NCBI GenBank assembly: GCA_963819385.1
Contig: CAWFVV010000001.1
Location: 124,001 to 188,000, forward strand
DNA: 64,000 bases
From: JAVDCA01 sp963819385
GTDB lineage: Bacteria > Pseudomonadota > Alphaproteobacteria > Rhizobiales > Xanthobacteraceae
Direction of reading: 5' to 3'
Shown: piece after piece, positions 1 through 8,961 of the stretch
How the letters are laid out: every line of letters starts with the position of its first letter
Position numbering within the stretch: position 1 is the stretch's first letter
Position numbers and translations under genes: made by a program
The notes under the pieces: generated by a model
What the model saw: the letters and a program-made list of their open reading frames with translations, nothing else
Database searches by the model: none
What the model was told of the DNA's origin: nothing

Positions 1-990
1 TCGTTGCACCAGGTCTGCCAAAATTCGACGCGTCTCATTTTTTAAGAGAGCCGGCGGCAATTCGAACTGAATTCGCTCGTGCAGGTATTTCACGACCTGC
101 CCTTCTTTCGCTCGTTCGCGCTCATGCTCTTTTTCGTGCGCGAGGTCGTGTTCGATGATCTTACGCAGATCGCCCATGGTCTTTTCAGGGATCAATTTAG
201 CCGCAAACACATCGTCCAGAGCTGGCAACACCTTCTGCTTAATCTCGCGCACAGTGACGTTGTAATTTGCCTGCTTTCCTGCCAGTTCCTTTACCGGGAA
301 ATCTGTCGCCAAATCGACGGTTACCGTGCGCGTTTCGCCCGGCTTCTGGCCGATCATTTGTTCGCAAAATTTCGGCAAGAAATTATCGGACGCGAGACGC
401 AACCAGAATTTCTTCCCGCCGTGAAGATTCTTGCTCGCCTGGGGCGCAATTTCGCTGATTGGTTTGCCATCGCTGGACCCCTCAAAGTCGATGACGCCGA
501 AGTCGCCCATCTCCAGGCCCCGCTCAGGAACATCGACGAAATCAGCGGATTGATCGCGCAAGCGCTCAAGTGAAGCATCGATCTCCGGCTCGGAAACCGT
601 CGTTTCCGGCAATTGCACCGGAATGTTCTTGTATTCGGGCAGCTCAAATTCCGGTGCTGTAACAACTGTCGCGCGGAACCGCATCGACTTGTCTTCGCCA
701 AGCTGGACATCTTCAATATTGGCCAGCGAAGCAACGCGCAACTGTTCCTGTTCGATCGCTTCATGATAACTCTTGGACACCAGCTTTTTGGTCAATTCGT
801 CCTGAATTTCCTTGCGAAATCTCTTCTCGATGACCGCGCGCGGCGCTTTGCCCGGCCGGTAACCCGGAATTTTGGCGAAACGCGCGAAACTGTTGGCGAT
901 TGCGTCCCATTCCTTGGAAACTTCCTCCGGCGGCAGTTCAATTTGCAGCGTCGAGACAGATCCCGACTGCTTTTCGACTTCGACCTTCAT
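1..990 (-). CDS. tig: Trigger factor, ribosome-associated chaperone (3' end outside window)
   Basis: Reading the minus strand from the ATG at 988-990 gives an open frame to the window edge, so about 330 residues are seen and the C-terminus is missing. The N-terminal ribosome-binding domain carries the signature loop as GYRPGKAPRAVIEKRF (canonical GFRxGxxP). An FKBP-type peptidyl-prolyl isomerase domain follows (GDFGVIDFEGSSDGKPI, then a conserved FCEQMIGQKPGET segment), and the start of the helical chaperone domain is reached at the edge. The protein binds nascent chains at the ribosome exit tunnel in the cytoplasm. No disruption is seen, unlike many neighbours. Confidence 0.95.
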   Translation of the reverse strand, partial: MKVEVEKQSGSVSTLQIELPPEEVSKEWDAIANSFARFAKIPGYRPGKAPRAVIEKRFRKEIQDELTKKLVSKSYHEAIEQEQLRVASLANIEDVQLGEDKSMRFRATVVTAPEFELPEYKNIPVQLPETTVSEPEIDASLERLRDQSADFVDVPERGLEMGDFGVIDFEGSSDGKPISEIAPQASKNLHGGKKFWLRLASDNFLPKFCEQMIGQKPGETRTVTVDLATDFPVKELAGKQANYNVTVREIKQKVLPALDDVFAAKLIPEKTMGDLRKIIEHDLAHEKEHERERAKEGQVVKYLHERIQFELPPALLKNETRRILADLVQR

Positions 991-1057
991 GAAATCACTG
1001 TAACGGCGCTCAGCACGCGTCGCAAAGTTTACCGCGAATCTGGCAGTGCACGCCGCC

Positions 1058-1426
1058 TCACTGTTTCGTAGATGCAGTGAGCTGCGTCAGGACGCACCGC
1101 CATTGTCCATCGCGCCTCACAAAAACATCTGTGGACCGCTCGTGCGTAGTGAATTCCTGTCCCATGAATTTCCCTTTCGAGCGAGTGAGCGCGCTCACCA
1201 CAGCGCTGTCTCCATAGACACGGACTCGCATGTCGTCGGACTCCATCATCTCATGAGTTAGAGCTGCCGATTTGATTACTCCGAGAAAACGCTCCCTATC
1301 AATGATTCCTCCATCGGCATTGATGATAATCCAGTCATCGGTAACAAATCGTTCGATTGCTTCCAGATCATTTTTGGCGATTGCGTCAACAAATCCCTTC
1401 TCCACTTTTAAGAGTTCTTCTTCCAT
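1058..1426 (-). CDS. NTF2-like (SnoaL/DUF4440) protein
   Basis: This 122-residue protein has the DUF4440 layout: an N-terminal helix (LLKVEKGFVDAIAKND), a WIIINADGGIIDRERFL segment, and strands ending in the typical DVFVRRDGQWRCVLTQLT. The family has a cone-shaped NTF2 fold used as a small-ligand pocket or dimer module, and its substrates are generally unknown. No signal peptide is visible, so it is probably cytoplasmic. It lies upstream of tig and downstream of hutI on the same strand, separated by short gaps, and nothing in the context fixes its role. Confidence 0.85.
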   Translation of the reverse strand: MEEELLKVEKGFVDAIAKNDLEAIERFVTDDWIIINADGGIIDRERFLGVIKSAALTHEMMESDDMRVRVYGDSAVVSALTRSKGKFMGQEFTTHERSTDVFVRRDGQWRCVLTQLTASTKQ

Positions 1427-1449
1427 TTCTTTTGGCTTCTTTGGTGTGT

Positions 1450-2685
1450 TTAGTGAGCTCTACTTCCTTTTACATACACTGAGTGCGTCTGCGGAAATCC
1501 AAACCAGTACGCGAGCTCCCGGTAATCCCCGCAATCGAAAATTGAACAATTCGCCACCTTACCGGATTCGAGCGAGCCGATCCGATCGCCCCGGCCTAAC
1601 GAATAGGCCGGATTAATCGTCGAGGCCGAGATAGCTTCCGCTGGCGACATTTTCATTTGTGTGCAGGCAATCGACAAAATCATCGGCATGCTCGCGGTCG
1701 GGGACGAGCCGGGATTGAAATCAGTCGCGATCACGACCGCGAGACCGGCCTCGATCATTTCTCGCGCCCGCGGATAGCACGTCGATCCAAGCGCGTAGAC
1801 TGAGCCCGGCAGCAAAACCGGTTGCACGCCGCCAGATCTCAACGCCGCGATCCCTTGCTCATCGGTCTTTTCCAAATGATCTGCTGTCGCGGCTTTCAAT
1901 TCGGCCGCCAGTTTTGCCGCGCCTGAATTACTCAGTTGATCGGCGTGAATCCTCAGTCTCAATCCAAGGCCTTTCGCGGAATTAAGAATCCGCCTTGATT
2001 GTTCGAAATCGAAATAGCCGCGCTCGCAAAATACGTCGCAAAATTCGGCAAGACTGTCCGAAGTCACTCGTGGCAACATCTCGTTTACGACGAGATCGAC
2101 GTATTCATCGGCGTCCATCTTACGCGGTACTGCATGTGCGCCGAGGAACGTCGGCACAATTTCCAGCGGCGTTTCCTGATTGAGGCGTCTCATAACCCGC
2201 AAGATCTTTAGTTCGTCTTCGAGGGTAAGTCCGTAGCCCGATTTGGACTCCACAGTTGTCGTTCCGCAACGCAGGAACCAATCTGCGTGTCGTTGTGTTT
2301 GGGCGAAAAGATCGGCTTCACTCGCTGCTCGCGTCTTTTCAACAGTTGACCAAATTCCGCCGCCTGCCTTCGCGATTTGCTCATAAGTGTCGCCGCGCGC
2401 ACGGCGCTCGAAATCGTCCAGTCGATTCCCGGCAAAAACCAAATGTGTGTGCGCATCGACAAATCCAGGAAGAACGACTTTCCCGCGAGCATCGATAACT
2501 TCCGCTTCGCCTGTCTTCTTCTCGATCTCACTGCTGGAGCCGACGAGCTCGATTCTGCCGTCGCGAATCAGCAGTCCACCATCGCGAATAATCCCGATCT
2601 CAGACAACTCCGCACCTACGCGCGGCCGCTTCGGGCCAGCGAGCGTGACCAATTGCGAAGCGTGAAGAACAGCGAGTGCCTTCAC
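1450..2685 (-). CDS. hutI: Imidazolonepropionase
   Basis: The 411-residue amidohydrolase hydrolyses 4-imidazolone-5-propanoate to N-formimino-L-glutamate, the third step of histidine degradation. The metal motif DAHTH is near residue 77, the substrate-binding segment is TTTVESKSGYGL, further metal ligands are in the RIHADQLSNSG strand, and the catalytic Asp is in IATDFNPGSSPT. Length is normal for HutI. It starts at GTG 2683-2685, and the upstream ftcD stop TGA lies inside that start (GTGA overlap), so the two are probably translationally coupled. hutH and hutU are not in the window. Confidence 0.95.
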   Translation of the reverse strand: MKALAVLHASQLVTLAGPKRPRVGAELSEIGIIRDGGLLIRDGRIELVGSSSEIEKKTGEAEVIDARGKVVLPGFVDAHTHLVFAGNRLDDFERRARGDTYEQIAKAGGGIWSTVEKTRAASEADLFAQTQRHADWFLRCGTTTVESKSGYGLTLEDELKILRVMRRLNQETPLEIVPTFLGAHAVPRKMDADEYVDLVVNEMLPRVTSDSLAEFCDVFCERGYFDFEQSRRILNSAKGLGLRLRIHADQLSNSGAAKLAAELKAATADHLEKTDEQGIAALRSGGVQPVLLPGSVYALGSTCYPRAREMIEAGLAVVIATDFNPGSSPTASMPMILSIACTQMKMSPAEAISASTINPAYSLGRGDRIGSLESGKVANCSIFDCGDYRELAYWFGFPQTHSVYVKGSRAH

Positions 2686-4376
2686 GATTTGCCTAACTTA
2701 CTTTCGACTGCCTGGCTGATTTCTGTAAACTTTGCTACCGAATGTGCACAGACGCTTCGCACTTTCTCCTCAAGCACACCCTTAAATTTTTCGTCCTTCA
2801 ATTGTGCGAGATTGATTCTCACGTTTAATGCCGCACCCTCGATGCACGCGCGAGTCGCCAGCGCCCCGACACCGACATCGGAGACGGACGCCGGATTTCC
2901 TCTTTCGGCCATTTCAGCGAGCAAGTCATAAGATTTCGACGCTGTCTCCATGACCTTCAACGGAACTTCGGCGGCATATTTGGTCGCCTGCTCAATCGCA
3001 GCCGCGCGCGCAGCTTTCTCTTCAGCCGCCTCTTTGGGCAGCGCGAAAGCGTCCATCACTTTGTTGAACGCGGCAGTATCCTCGTCCACCAGCGAGAGCA
3101 ATTCGTCCTTGAGTTGCTGCGCTTTTACCGCCCAATCGCTGAAATATTCGAGCTTGTCATCCCAGCCACGTTTTCCCGCAGACAGGTTCGCGACCATTCC
3201 GCCTAGCGAGGCGCCCAACGCGCCCATCAGCGCTGCGACTGAGCCGCCGCCCGGCGCCGGTGAATCGCTCAGCGTTTCATTGCAAAATTCGCGCAGATTC
3301 ATCTTCGCCAGCGAATTCTTTGGTTCGGCAGATTCGATTTTGAATTCAATCACCTTTTCTTTTGGATCGAAAGGCTTCAGTTCGCTCAGGCCCATTGAGC
3401 GAATGGCAATGTCGATCAATTCTTCATCGGACACGCCTTCGGACCATTTTTGTTTGCGCAAGAAATATCGCCCCGCATCAACGAGACATTTCTTCGGCAC
3501 CATGCCGACGATCTCCGAGCCAGTCACCCGCAGGCCACGTTTGGCTGCGGATTCGCAACACGCATCGAACGCCGCGTGTAACGGCGTTTCTTCGATATTC
3601 GTCAGGTTCATCGAGACCTGAGCGATGCCGTATTCTTTCACGAACCAACCAATCGCTTTGACGTGCTTCAGCATTCCGGGAATCCGAACCGGCTCGCCAT
3701 TCCCATCCAGCACCGGTTTTCCCGATGGTGTGCCATCTTCGGTTTTCACTCTCCCCTGCTCTCGCACATCAAACGCGACGGAGGTCGCGCGCCGCACCGA
3801 TCTCGTGTTCAGGTTCACATTGTAAGCGACAAGAAAATCGCGAACTCCGATTACAGTCGCCCCTGATTTTTCGTTGAATATGTCGGGGCCGAAATCCGGT
3901 TTCCATTCAGGCTGTCTTATCTTTTCGAAGAACCCTTCGTATTCGCCTGCTCGAATCACGGACAAATTCGAGCGCGATTCATTTTTCGCCGCTTTTTCGT
4001 AGAGATAGACGGGTATTTTCAATTCATCGCCGACTCGTTTCGCCAAACGATTCGCGCAGGCGATTGCTTCTTCCCAGCTCACGTTGCTCACCGGAATAAA
4101 CGGACAAACATCGGTCGCACCCATGCGCGGATGCGCTCCCTTGTGTTTGCGCATGTCGATTAACTCGGCCGCTTTCTTAATCGCGCGAAATGCCGCTTCC
4201 ACCGCTGCATCAGGGCTGCCGACGAACGTTACCACAGTTCGATTGGTACTCGCGCCGGGATCAACATCCAGCAGCGAAACGCCGTCCACCGATTCAATCG
4301 CATCGGTGATCTGCCGAATGACGTTTTGGTCACGACCTTCCGAAAAATTCGGGACGCATTCGATCAATTTTTGCAT
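2682..4376 (-). CDS. ftcD: Glutamate formimidoyltransferase / formimidoyl-THF cyclodeaminase fusion
   Basis: The protein moves the formimino group from formiminoglutamate to tetrahydrofolate and then deaminates it to methenyl-THF, feeding one-carbon metabolism. The start chosen is ATG 4374-4376, because the family N-terminus is MQKLIECVPNFSEGRD; the longer upstream frame looks unlike the family. Residues 1 to about 320 are the formiminotransferase (DVDPGASTNRTVVTFVG, KGAHPRMGATDVCPFIP). From about 365 to 563 comes the cyclodeaminase (FCNETLSDSPAPGGGSVAA). The fusion resembles animal FTCD and several bacterial versions. Its end overlaps hutI by 4 bases, so the pair forms a histidine-utilisation operon. 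Confidence 0.95.
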   Translation of the reverse strand: MQKLIECVPNFSEGRDQNVIRQITDAIESVDGVSLLDVDPGASTNRTVVTFVGSPDAAVEAAFRAIKKAAELIDMRKHKGAHPRMGATDVCPFIPVSNVSWEEAIACANRLAKRVGDELKIPVYLYEKAAKNESRSNLSVIRAGEYEGFFEKIRQPEWKPDFGPDIFNEKSGATVIGVRDFLVAYNVNLNTRSVRRATSVAFDVREQGRVKTEDGTPSGKPVLDGNGEPVRIPGMLKHVKAIGWFVKEYGIAQVSMNLTNIEETPLHAAFDACCESAAKRGLRVTGSEIVGMVPKKCLVDAGRYFLRKQKWSEGVSDEELIDIAIRSMGLSELKPFDPKEKVIEFKIESAEPKNSLAKMNLREFCNETLSDSPAPGGGSVAALMGALGASLGGMVANLSAGKRGWDDKLEYFSDWAVKAQQLKDELLSLVDEDTAAFNKVMDAFALPKEAAEEKAARAAAIEQATKYAAEVPLKVMETASKSYDLLAEMAERGNPASVSDVGVGALATRACIEGAALNVRINLAQLKDEKFKGVLEEKVRSVCAHSVAKFTEISQAVESKLGKS

Positions 4377-4490
4377 GACTCCAAAGTCTATTGACAGTTC
4401 TTCCTGTAGCGGCGGTCCACGACCGTCGCAAATTTTTGGAAGTGCTGTTGGCGCGGAAACGACAAGCTGACGCCTTGGCCGGACCAAACG

Positions 4491-5572
4491 CTATTGATTC
4501 GGCGATATGAAAACGTCCTTGCGCGGAAACTTCTCGAACAGGGAGGCCGGCTTGCCGAAATTCGTAGCCAGAACATCAACTGGATTACCGGCGATCCATG
4601 CGGAAAGATCAATCGCCTGGTAATTTCCGGTATTAAAACCGATCAGTATCCGACTCGGCTTGCCGCCGACATTTTCGATCGAGTGCCCAAATCCCTGTGG
4701 AATATAACCAACATCGCCGGCGTGCAGTTGCTCCGTTCGGAATCGACCGTGCGACCCAAACATTGTCACGGTTAGGTCGCCATCGATGACGTATTGCCAT
4801 TCATCGGCGTTTGGGTGCCAATGGAGTTCGCGTAACGCGCCCGGTTCGAGGTCCAGGATTACGCCGGTGACTGTTGTCGAAATTGGAAATCGCGTGGAAT
4901 CGATGCGCCATTCGCGCCCGCCTTTGAAAATCGCGTGCGGCGCACCCGCAAGCATTCGAAACTTGTGCGTCTCGGGTGGCGAGACGCGCGGTCCCTGGAG
5001 ATTCTCCGGTATCGGTTCGGGCGGAACGGCGCCGCGGGCAAAATAGACTTCCTCCTTTGGAAAGCCATCAAACGCCGATTCAGGCAGGCTGAAATTTTTC
5101 GCCAGGAGCGGCGTGGGCGCATGCCCAATCCAATCGGTGATACTGAATGTGCCGAACTCAGAGAAATAGCCGTTGTCAAAGATCAAAATGAAATGGTTGG
5201 CTCGTTGCCGAGACACTCGAGCACATGGGCGTGGCCACGTGGAAAGTACCAGATATCGCCCGGTTCAAAGTCGTTCGTCTCTGTTTGACCGGCAGGATTG
5301 ATCACCGTAGTGCGAACGCGCCCTTTGAGCACGAACGCCCACTCGGCGGCAGTAGCATGCCAGTGAAGCTCGCGCATCACGCCGGGCTCGAGTTGCATTG
5401 ATACACCGGCGATTCCCTTCGAGATGGGAAGTTGTTCGACAGTCGCTTCCTTGCCAAAGCTGTTTCCCATTACTTTTCCGGTGGATTTCTCCAATTCGAA
5501 TTTAAAAGTCGGCAATTCTTTCCCGGAAAGCAACGGATCCGGCACATTGTTTTGAAAGGTCAGATCGCTCAT
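4491..5572 (-). CDS. Bicupin oxalate decarboxylase family protein, one frameshift
   Basis: Two frames together make a full bicupin. The N-terminal part (5572 down to about 5200) has cupin motif RELHWHATAAEWAF and a second-half PRGHAHVLE. The C-terminal part (about 5205 to 4491) has RELHWHPNADEWQY and GFGHSIENVG, so both Mn sites (HxH, E, H) are intact. The frame changes near 5190-5205, between GNEP and NHFILIFDNGYF. The lid loop equivalent to SENST of Bacillus OxdC reads SEFGT here: Glu is kept, Asn and the first Ser of the tail are not. Likely reaction: oxalate to formate plus CO2. The frameshift is probably a sequencing indel, though a real mutation is possible. Confidence 0.82.
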
Positions 5573-5584
5573 AGACGACCTTTC

Positions 5585-6719
5585 CTAAAACGTTTGCCGC
5601 GGTACATCAGCGAATCCAGATTTTAACGGACAGTCAATGGCGTCGAGTGTAGCCGGGAGCTGTGTCGCCGTGTTTTGGCGAAGCCCTCGATACTCGAGGC
5701 GGCTACGACGTCGAGAAGTTTTTCTATTCAATCCCAACGCCTCGACGGTCGGCTCGTCAATTGCTCCAGTAACAATCAGTCCCTGGTCACGCTGGAAATT
5801 AGCAAGAGCCGCTCGCGTTTCCACGCTCAGCGACCCAGTCACTGCCCCGAAGTAGTAACCTGCGTCTTGCAACGCAGCTTGAACGTTCGCAATTACCTGG
5901 TCGGGCAAGCAGATTACTATAGGTGTAGATTGGTCCATCATAATCGTAATAGTTGTTAAGCGGATCATAACCGTAAGCTGGGTACCAATAGCTCGCGTCC
6001 AGGAAATAATATCCGCCGGTGACGAAAACGATGTTGTTACAATGCTGCCGCCACCAATCACGATTATGCCATCCGTGCCAATTACGACGGAGCGCATCGG
6101 AATAGCTGAACCGATTACTTCCAGTTTGGTGATTTTTCTTGGTCTTGTGCGGTTTAGAATCACGATTCGCTGAATCACGGTACGGTCGGTTGCACATGGC
6201 CATTTCGTGCGCTGCGAGGGATCGCGATTGTTTCCAAGCCTTCGGAAATCTCTCGCTTCACCAAAACCCGTTGGCCGGCTTTAGATCGTCGGCTACTAAC
6301 CGTGCGCTGATCGTCCGTTATCGATAGCGGGGTTTGCACAATTCCGCTTCCGTGGTAACAGGTCGCCGGTCGGTTGCACATTCTCGGTTCGCGAGTGCTG
6401 TTGAACCCTCGCTGCCGCCAGCCTGAGGATCCAATTGCCGGGGGAACCTCGGATAATTAGATCGAAAATTCGCGGGTGGCTGATTTTGCATTTGATTCGG
6501 GAGCGTGCCGGATGGGCGCTGACCAACGTTGGCCGGTCCACGGGGAACGTGCGGTGCATTTGAGTTGTTGGGACGCACGTTACTCCCTCGAACACCATTA
6601 CCCGGTGCGGCACGAGGAACGTTTTGGGGCGCGGGTGCGTTCGTTTGTGCTGTGCTAATGCAAATCCCCATCGCGAGCACGGCGACAAACCAAAGTGCCG
6701 GGAATCTTGATAGCTTCAT
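5585..6719 (-). pseudogene. Secreted peptidoglycan-binding protein, broken by several frameshifts
   Basis: The minus strand from ATG 6717-6719 encodes a signal peptide (MKLSRFPALWFVAVLAMGIC) and a Pro/Asn-rich stretch. The frame is then lost repeatedly between about 6,400 and 6,180. A Trp/Tyr/Gly-rich segment follows (NWHGWHNRDWWRQHC, FVTGGYYFLDASYWYP), and after another shift near 5,905-5,915 comes a peptidoglycan-binding domain 1 (VQAALQDAGYYFGAVTGSLS, TRAALANFQRDQGL). This order is that of exported wall-binding proteins. At least two indels are needed to join the parts. Either the gene is dead or the sequence is poor here. The 3' end runs into a palindromic repeat. Confidence 0.6.
5649..5706. 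repeat. Short palindromic intergenic element (GTAGCCG...CGGCTAC)
   Basis: The 58-base element begins GTAGCCG and ends CGGCTAC, with further inverted bases inside (cctcgatactcgagg). It lies at the 3' end of the broken peptidoglycan-binding gene and looks like a REP-type element that supplies an artificial tail to the reading frame. Confidence 0.5.
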
Positions 6720-6849
6720 TAAGTTCCTCTGCCCATTAAACATCATATATCCCCTTTTGTTGCAAGTTTCGACTGAAACGGCTTCAAAACTATTCAGGCC
6801 GAGCAGTTGCAATCCGCAATCCGAAATCTACAATCTGTGATTCTTCACC

Positions 6850-6922
6850 GGGGTCTTAGCTCAGTTGGTAGAGCGCCTCAATGGCATTGAGGAGGTCACG
6901 GGTTCGAATCCCGTAGGCTCCA
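6850..6922 (+). tRNA. tRNA-Ala (GGC)
   Basis: A full cloverleaf is readable: acceptor GGGGTCT pairs with AGGCTCC, D arm GCTC-AGTTGGTA-GAGC, anticodon stem CCTCA/TGAGG with loop ATGGCAT giving anticodon GGC, and T arm ACGGG-TTCGAAT-CCCGT. The discriminator is A. The genomic bases after it are CAG, so CCA is not encoded. A run of T follows at 6926-6930. Confidence 0.93.
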
Positions 6923-7045
6923 CAGCTTTTTACAGTGGAAAGCATGACCGCTACTCTTGGCTGTCGGACGTAGACCTACTTGCGGTAACAGCAGTGTAAC
7001 TTTTCCCACCCGGCGCGCGGCGTGGATCGCTGCGATTCTACGGGC

Positions 7046-8234
7046 ATGAAAGCGATCACTAATTCTACAGAAAATGATTCTCGTAACAGCGAAAATCGTC
7101 CTCCCGAGGACAACCTGGAGAAGAGAATTAAACCTCGGACACGTTCTATCAGTCGCCGTTCTTTCCTGGGTACATCACTCGCCGTTGGAGCGGGAACCAT
7201 CGGTGCAGGACTATTGCCTAGCATCCGAAGGGCAGAGGCTAGCGGGGGTCTAACACCCGGAGACGCTGCCCTTCTCCGATTTGCAGCGGCGGCGGAAATA
7301 CTCGAGGCCGATTTCTGGATCCAATACAACGAACTCGGCGGCATCCAGGACCCGGAAGTCCCAGGAGGCACTGGCAATCCAGCCTACACCGCCGCCCTGG
7401 CTGTGCTGGACGAAGACATGGCTCAGTACGTCCACGATAATACCGACGATGAGATCACTCATCATCAATTCCTCAACGCGTATCTGGTATCCAAGGGAGC
7501 GGCTCCTGCAAATCTCGATGCGTTTCGGACCCTGATGGGGAGCACCGCCACCGGAGTTAACCCCGCCCTCATCGGCAGACGACTTACTAACCTGACCCAA
7601 CTCACGATCGACAACAGCTGGTGGACCCGCTACCGCGACGACAGTCACAACCCGGATCTTGATCCAAACCACGTCTTTCCGCAGGTCGTCCCGACTTTAG
7701 CCGTAAACCAGCACACGGCGATTCCCAGAACCGATGCGGACACAACGGATCCCAATTTCCTACAGGCAATTGCGAACACGGCTGCCTTCCACTTTCCAAC
7801 CATCGAACAAGGTGGCAACAGCCTCTACCCCTCAATGGCACTAAGGGCGACGCATGACGGAAGTCCTGCGAATCCTGATCAGCATCGGCCCTACCGAGAC
7901 CATGCATTTTCAAACATGGTCGGACAAGGCGGGCAATGCGCCGGCATTGACTGCTGTCGATCCGGTAACTGGTGTGTCGGTGACATTTCCGGATCTTTCG
8001 GGTGGCGGGGAACTGTTCCAGAACAACTTAATCATGCCAGAACCGTGCCCGTTCTTGGATCGAAGCCTCCCGATTTGTTCCATCATTCGACCGAACCAAA
8101 CGGAAGGCATTGCCACGGGCGTTGTCACGTTCTTAACGAACATGGGACTTTTCATTGGCCAATCGCCAGCGTTCTTTGCCCTCCTGACCGAACTGGCACA
8201 AGCAGCCGACCACACCAGCCACGGTCGTGGTTGA
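7046..8234 (+). CDS. Tat-exported ferritin-like domain protein, one frameshift
   Basis: The start ATG 7046 precedes a twin-arginine signal (SISRRSFLGTSLAVGAGTIG) ending near an Ala-x-Ala-like site. The mature part fits the Ferritin_2 family: FAAAAEILEADFWIQYNELG, then DEDMAQYVHDNTDDEITHHQ, a helical pair with Glu and His able to bind a di-metal centre, then FPTIEQGGNSLYPSMAL. Near 7,845-7,855 the frame shifts to one encoding ILISIGPTETMHFQTWSDKAG and ending at 8234. Without the shift the product would run into nonsense to 8479. The protein is probably periplasmic, and its function is not known beyond the fold. Confidence 0.75.
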
Positions 8235-8265
8235 GGAATACGAATCAGTTTGGGAAAGGGTTCAC

Positions 8266-8295
8266 GAACGGTCGCTACGGCAGTAGCGACCGTTC
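8266..8295. repeat. Perfect 13-bp stem-loop in the 8235-8542 gap
   Basis: GAACGGTCGCTAC and GTAGCGACCGTTC pair perfectly around a 4-base loop. There is no T run, so it is more like a palindromic repeat or RNA-stabilising hairpin than a Rho-independent terminator. The rest of the 308-base gap before 8543 shows nothing recognisable. Confidence 0.6.
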
Positions 8296-8542
8296 CTGCC
8301 TAGGGTTCGCGACTCGCCTCGCTCGCCAAGCTCCAGGCAGGCACCCCTTGCTATTTGACAGCACGAAAACGGTCTCCGACCTTTCACGCGAAGATTTTTC
8401 CCTTTCGCAAACTTGGTTTTCGGGGAAGGATTCAATATTCGATAGAAACCGCACAACATCGATACACTGCGCGGTTTGAATCCATCATCGACCCTAATCA
8501 GAATGCACAAGACGAACTCCATCATTATGTGTGCACCGAAGA

Positions 8543-8961
8543 ATGACGATCTTCGAGACGGCTGCGAACCTGGAGCTATGGCCGCGGATTCTGCCCCACT
8601 ATCGCTATATCCGTTACCTCGAACGGAGCCCGGGTCGAAACGTCGTCGTAATGGCTGCGACACGCTCCGGCATTCCCATTTCGTGGACTTCCGAACAAAT
8701 CATCGATCGCGACCGCGTTGAAGTCCGCTTTCTATCACTTGAAAGCATTCACGAAGGGAATGCGCGTAGTTTGGACATTTCAGGAAGTGCCAGACAGGAG
8801 TGCTGGTCGAAATCGAACACGACCTGGCATTTCGCGTGAAGATTTTAGCGCCCATCGCGGACAAGATTATCGGTGACTTTTTCATTCATCACATCGCAAA
8901 TAAGACACTGCACTGCATGAAATCGTACGTCGAGGCAAACACAGATAAGGTCACTGCATGA
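8543..8961 (+). CDS. SRPBCC (START/cyclase-like) protein, two frameshifts
   Basis: The gene starts at ATG 8543 (MTIFETAANLELWPRILPHY), typical of SRPBCC cyclase/aromatase-like proteins. The frame then shifts near 8,727-8,732 to read FYHLKAFTKGMRVVWTFQEV, and again near 8,795-8,800 to read GVLVEIEHDLAFRVKILAPI followed by a C-terminal helix ending ANTDKVTA. The stop TGA 8959-8961 overlaps the ketosynthase ATG (ATGA). The SRPBCC fold binds hydrophobic ligands, and coupling to a ketosynthase suggests a role on an acyl or polyketide intermediate (inference). The two indels are probably sequence errors. Confidence 0.68.
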
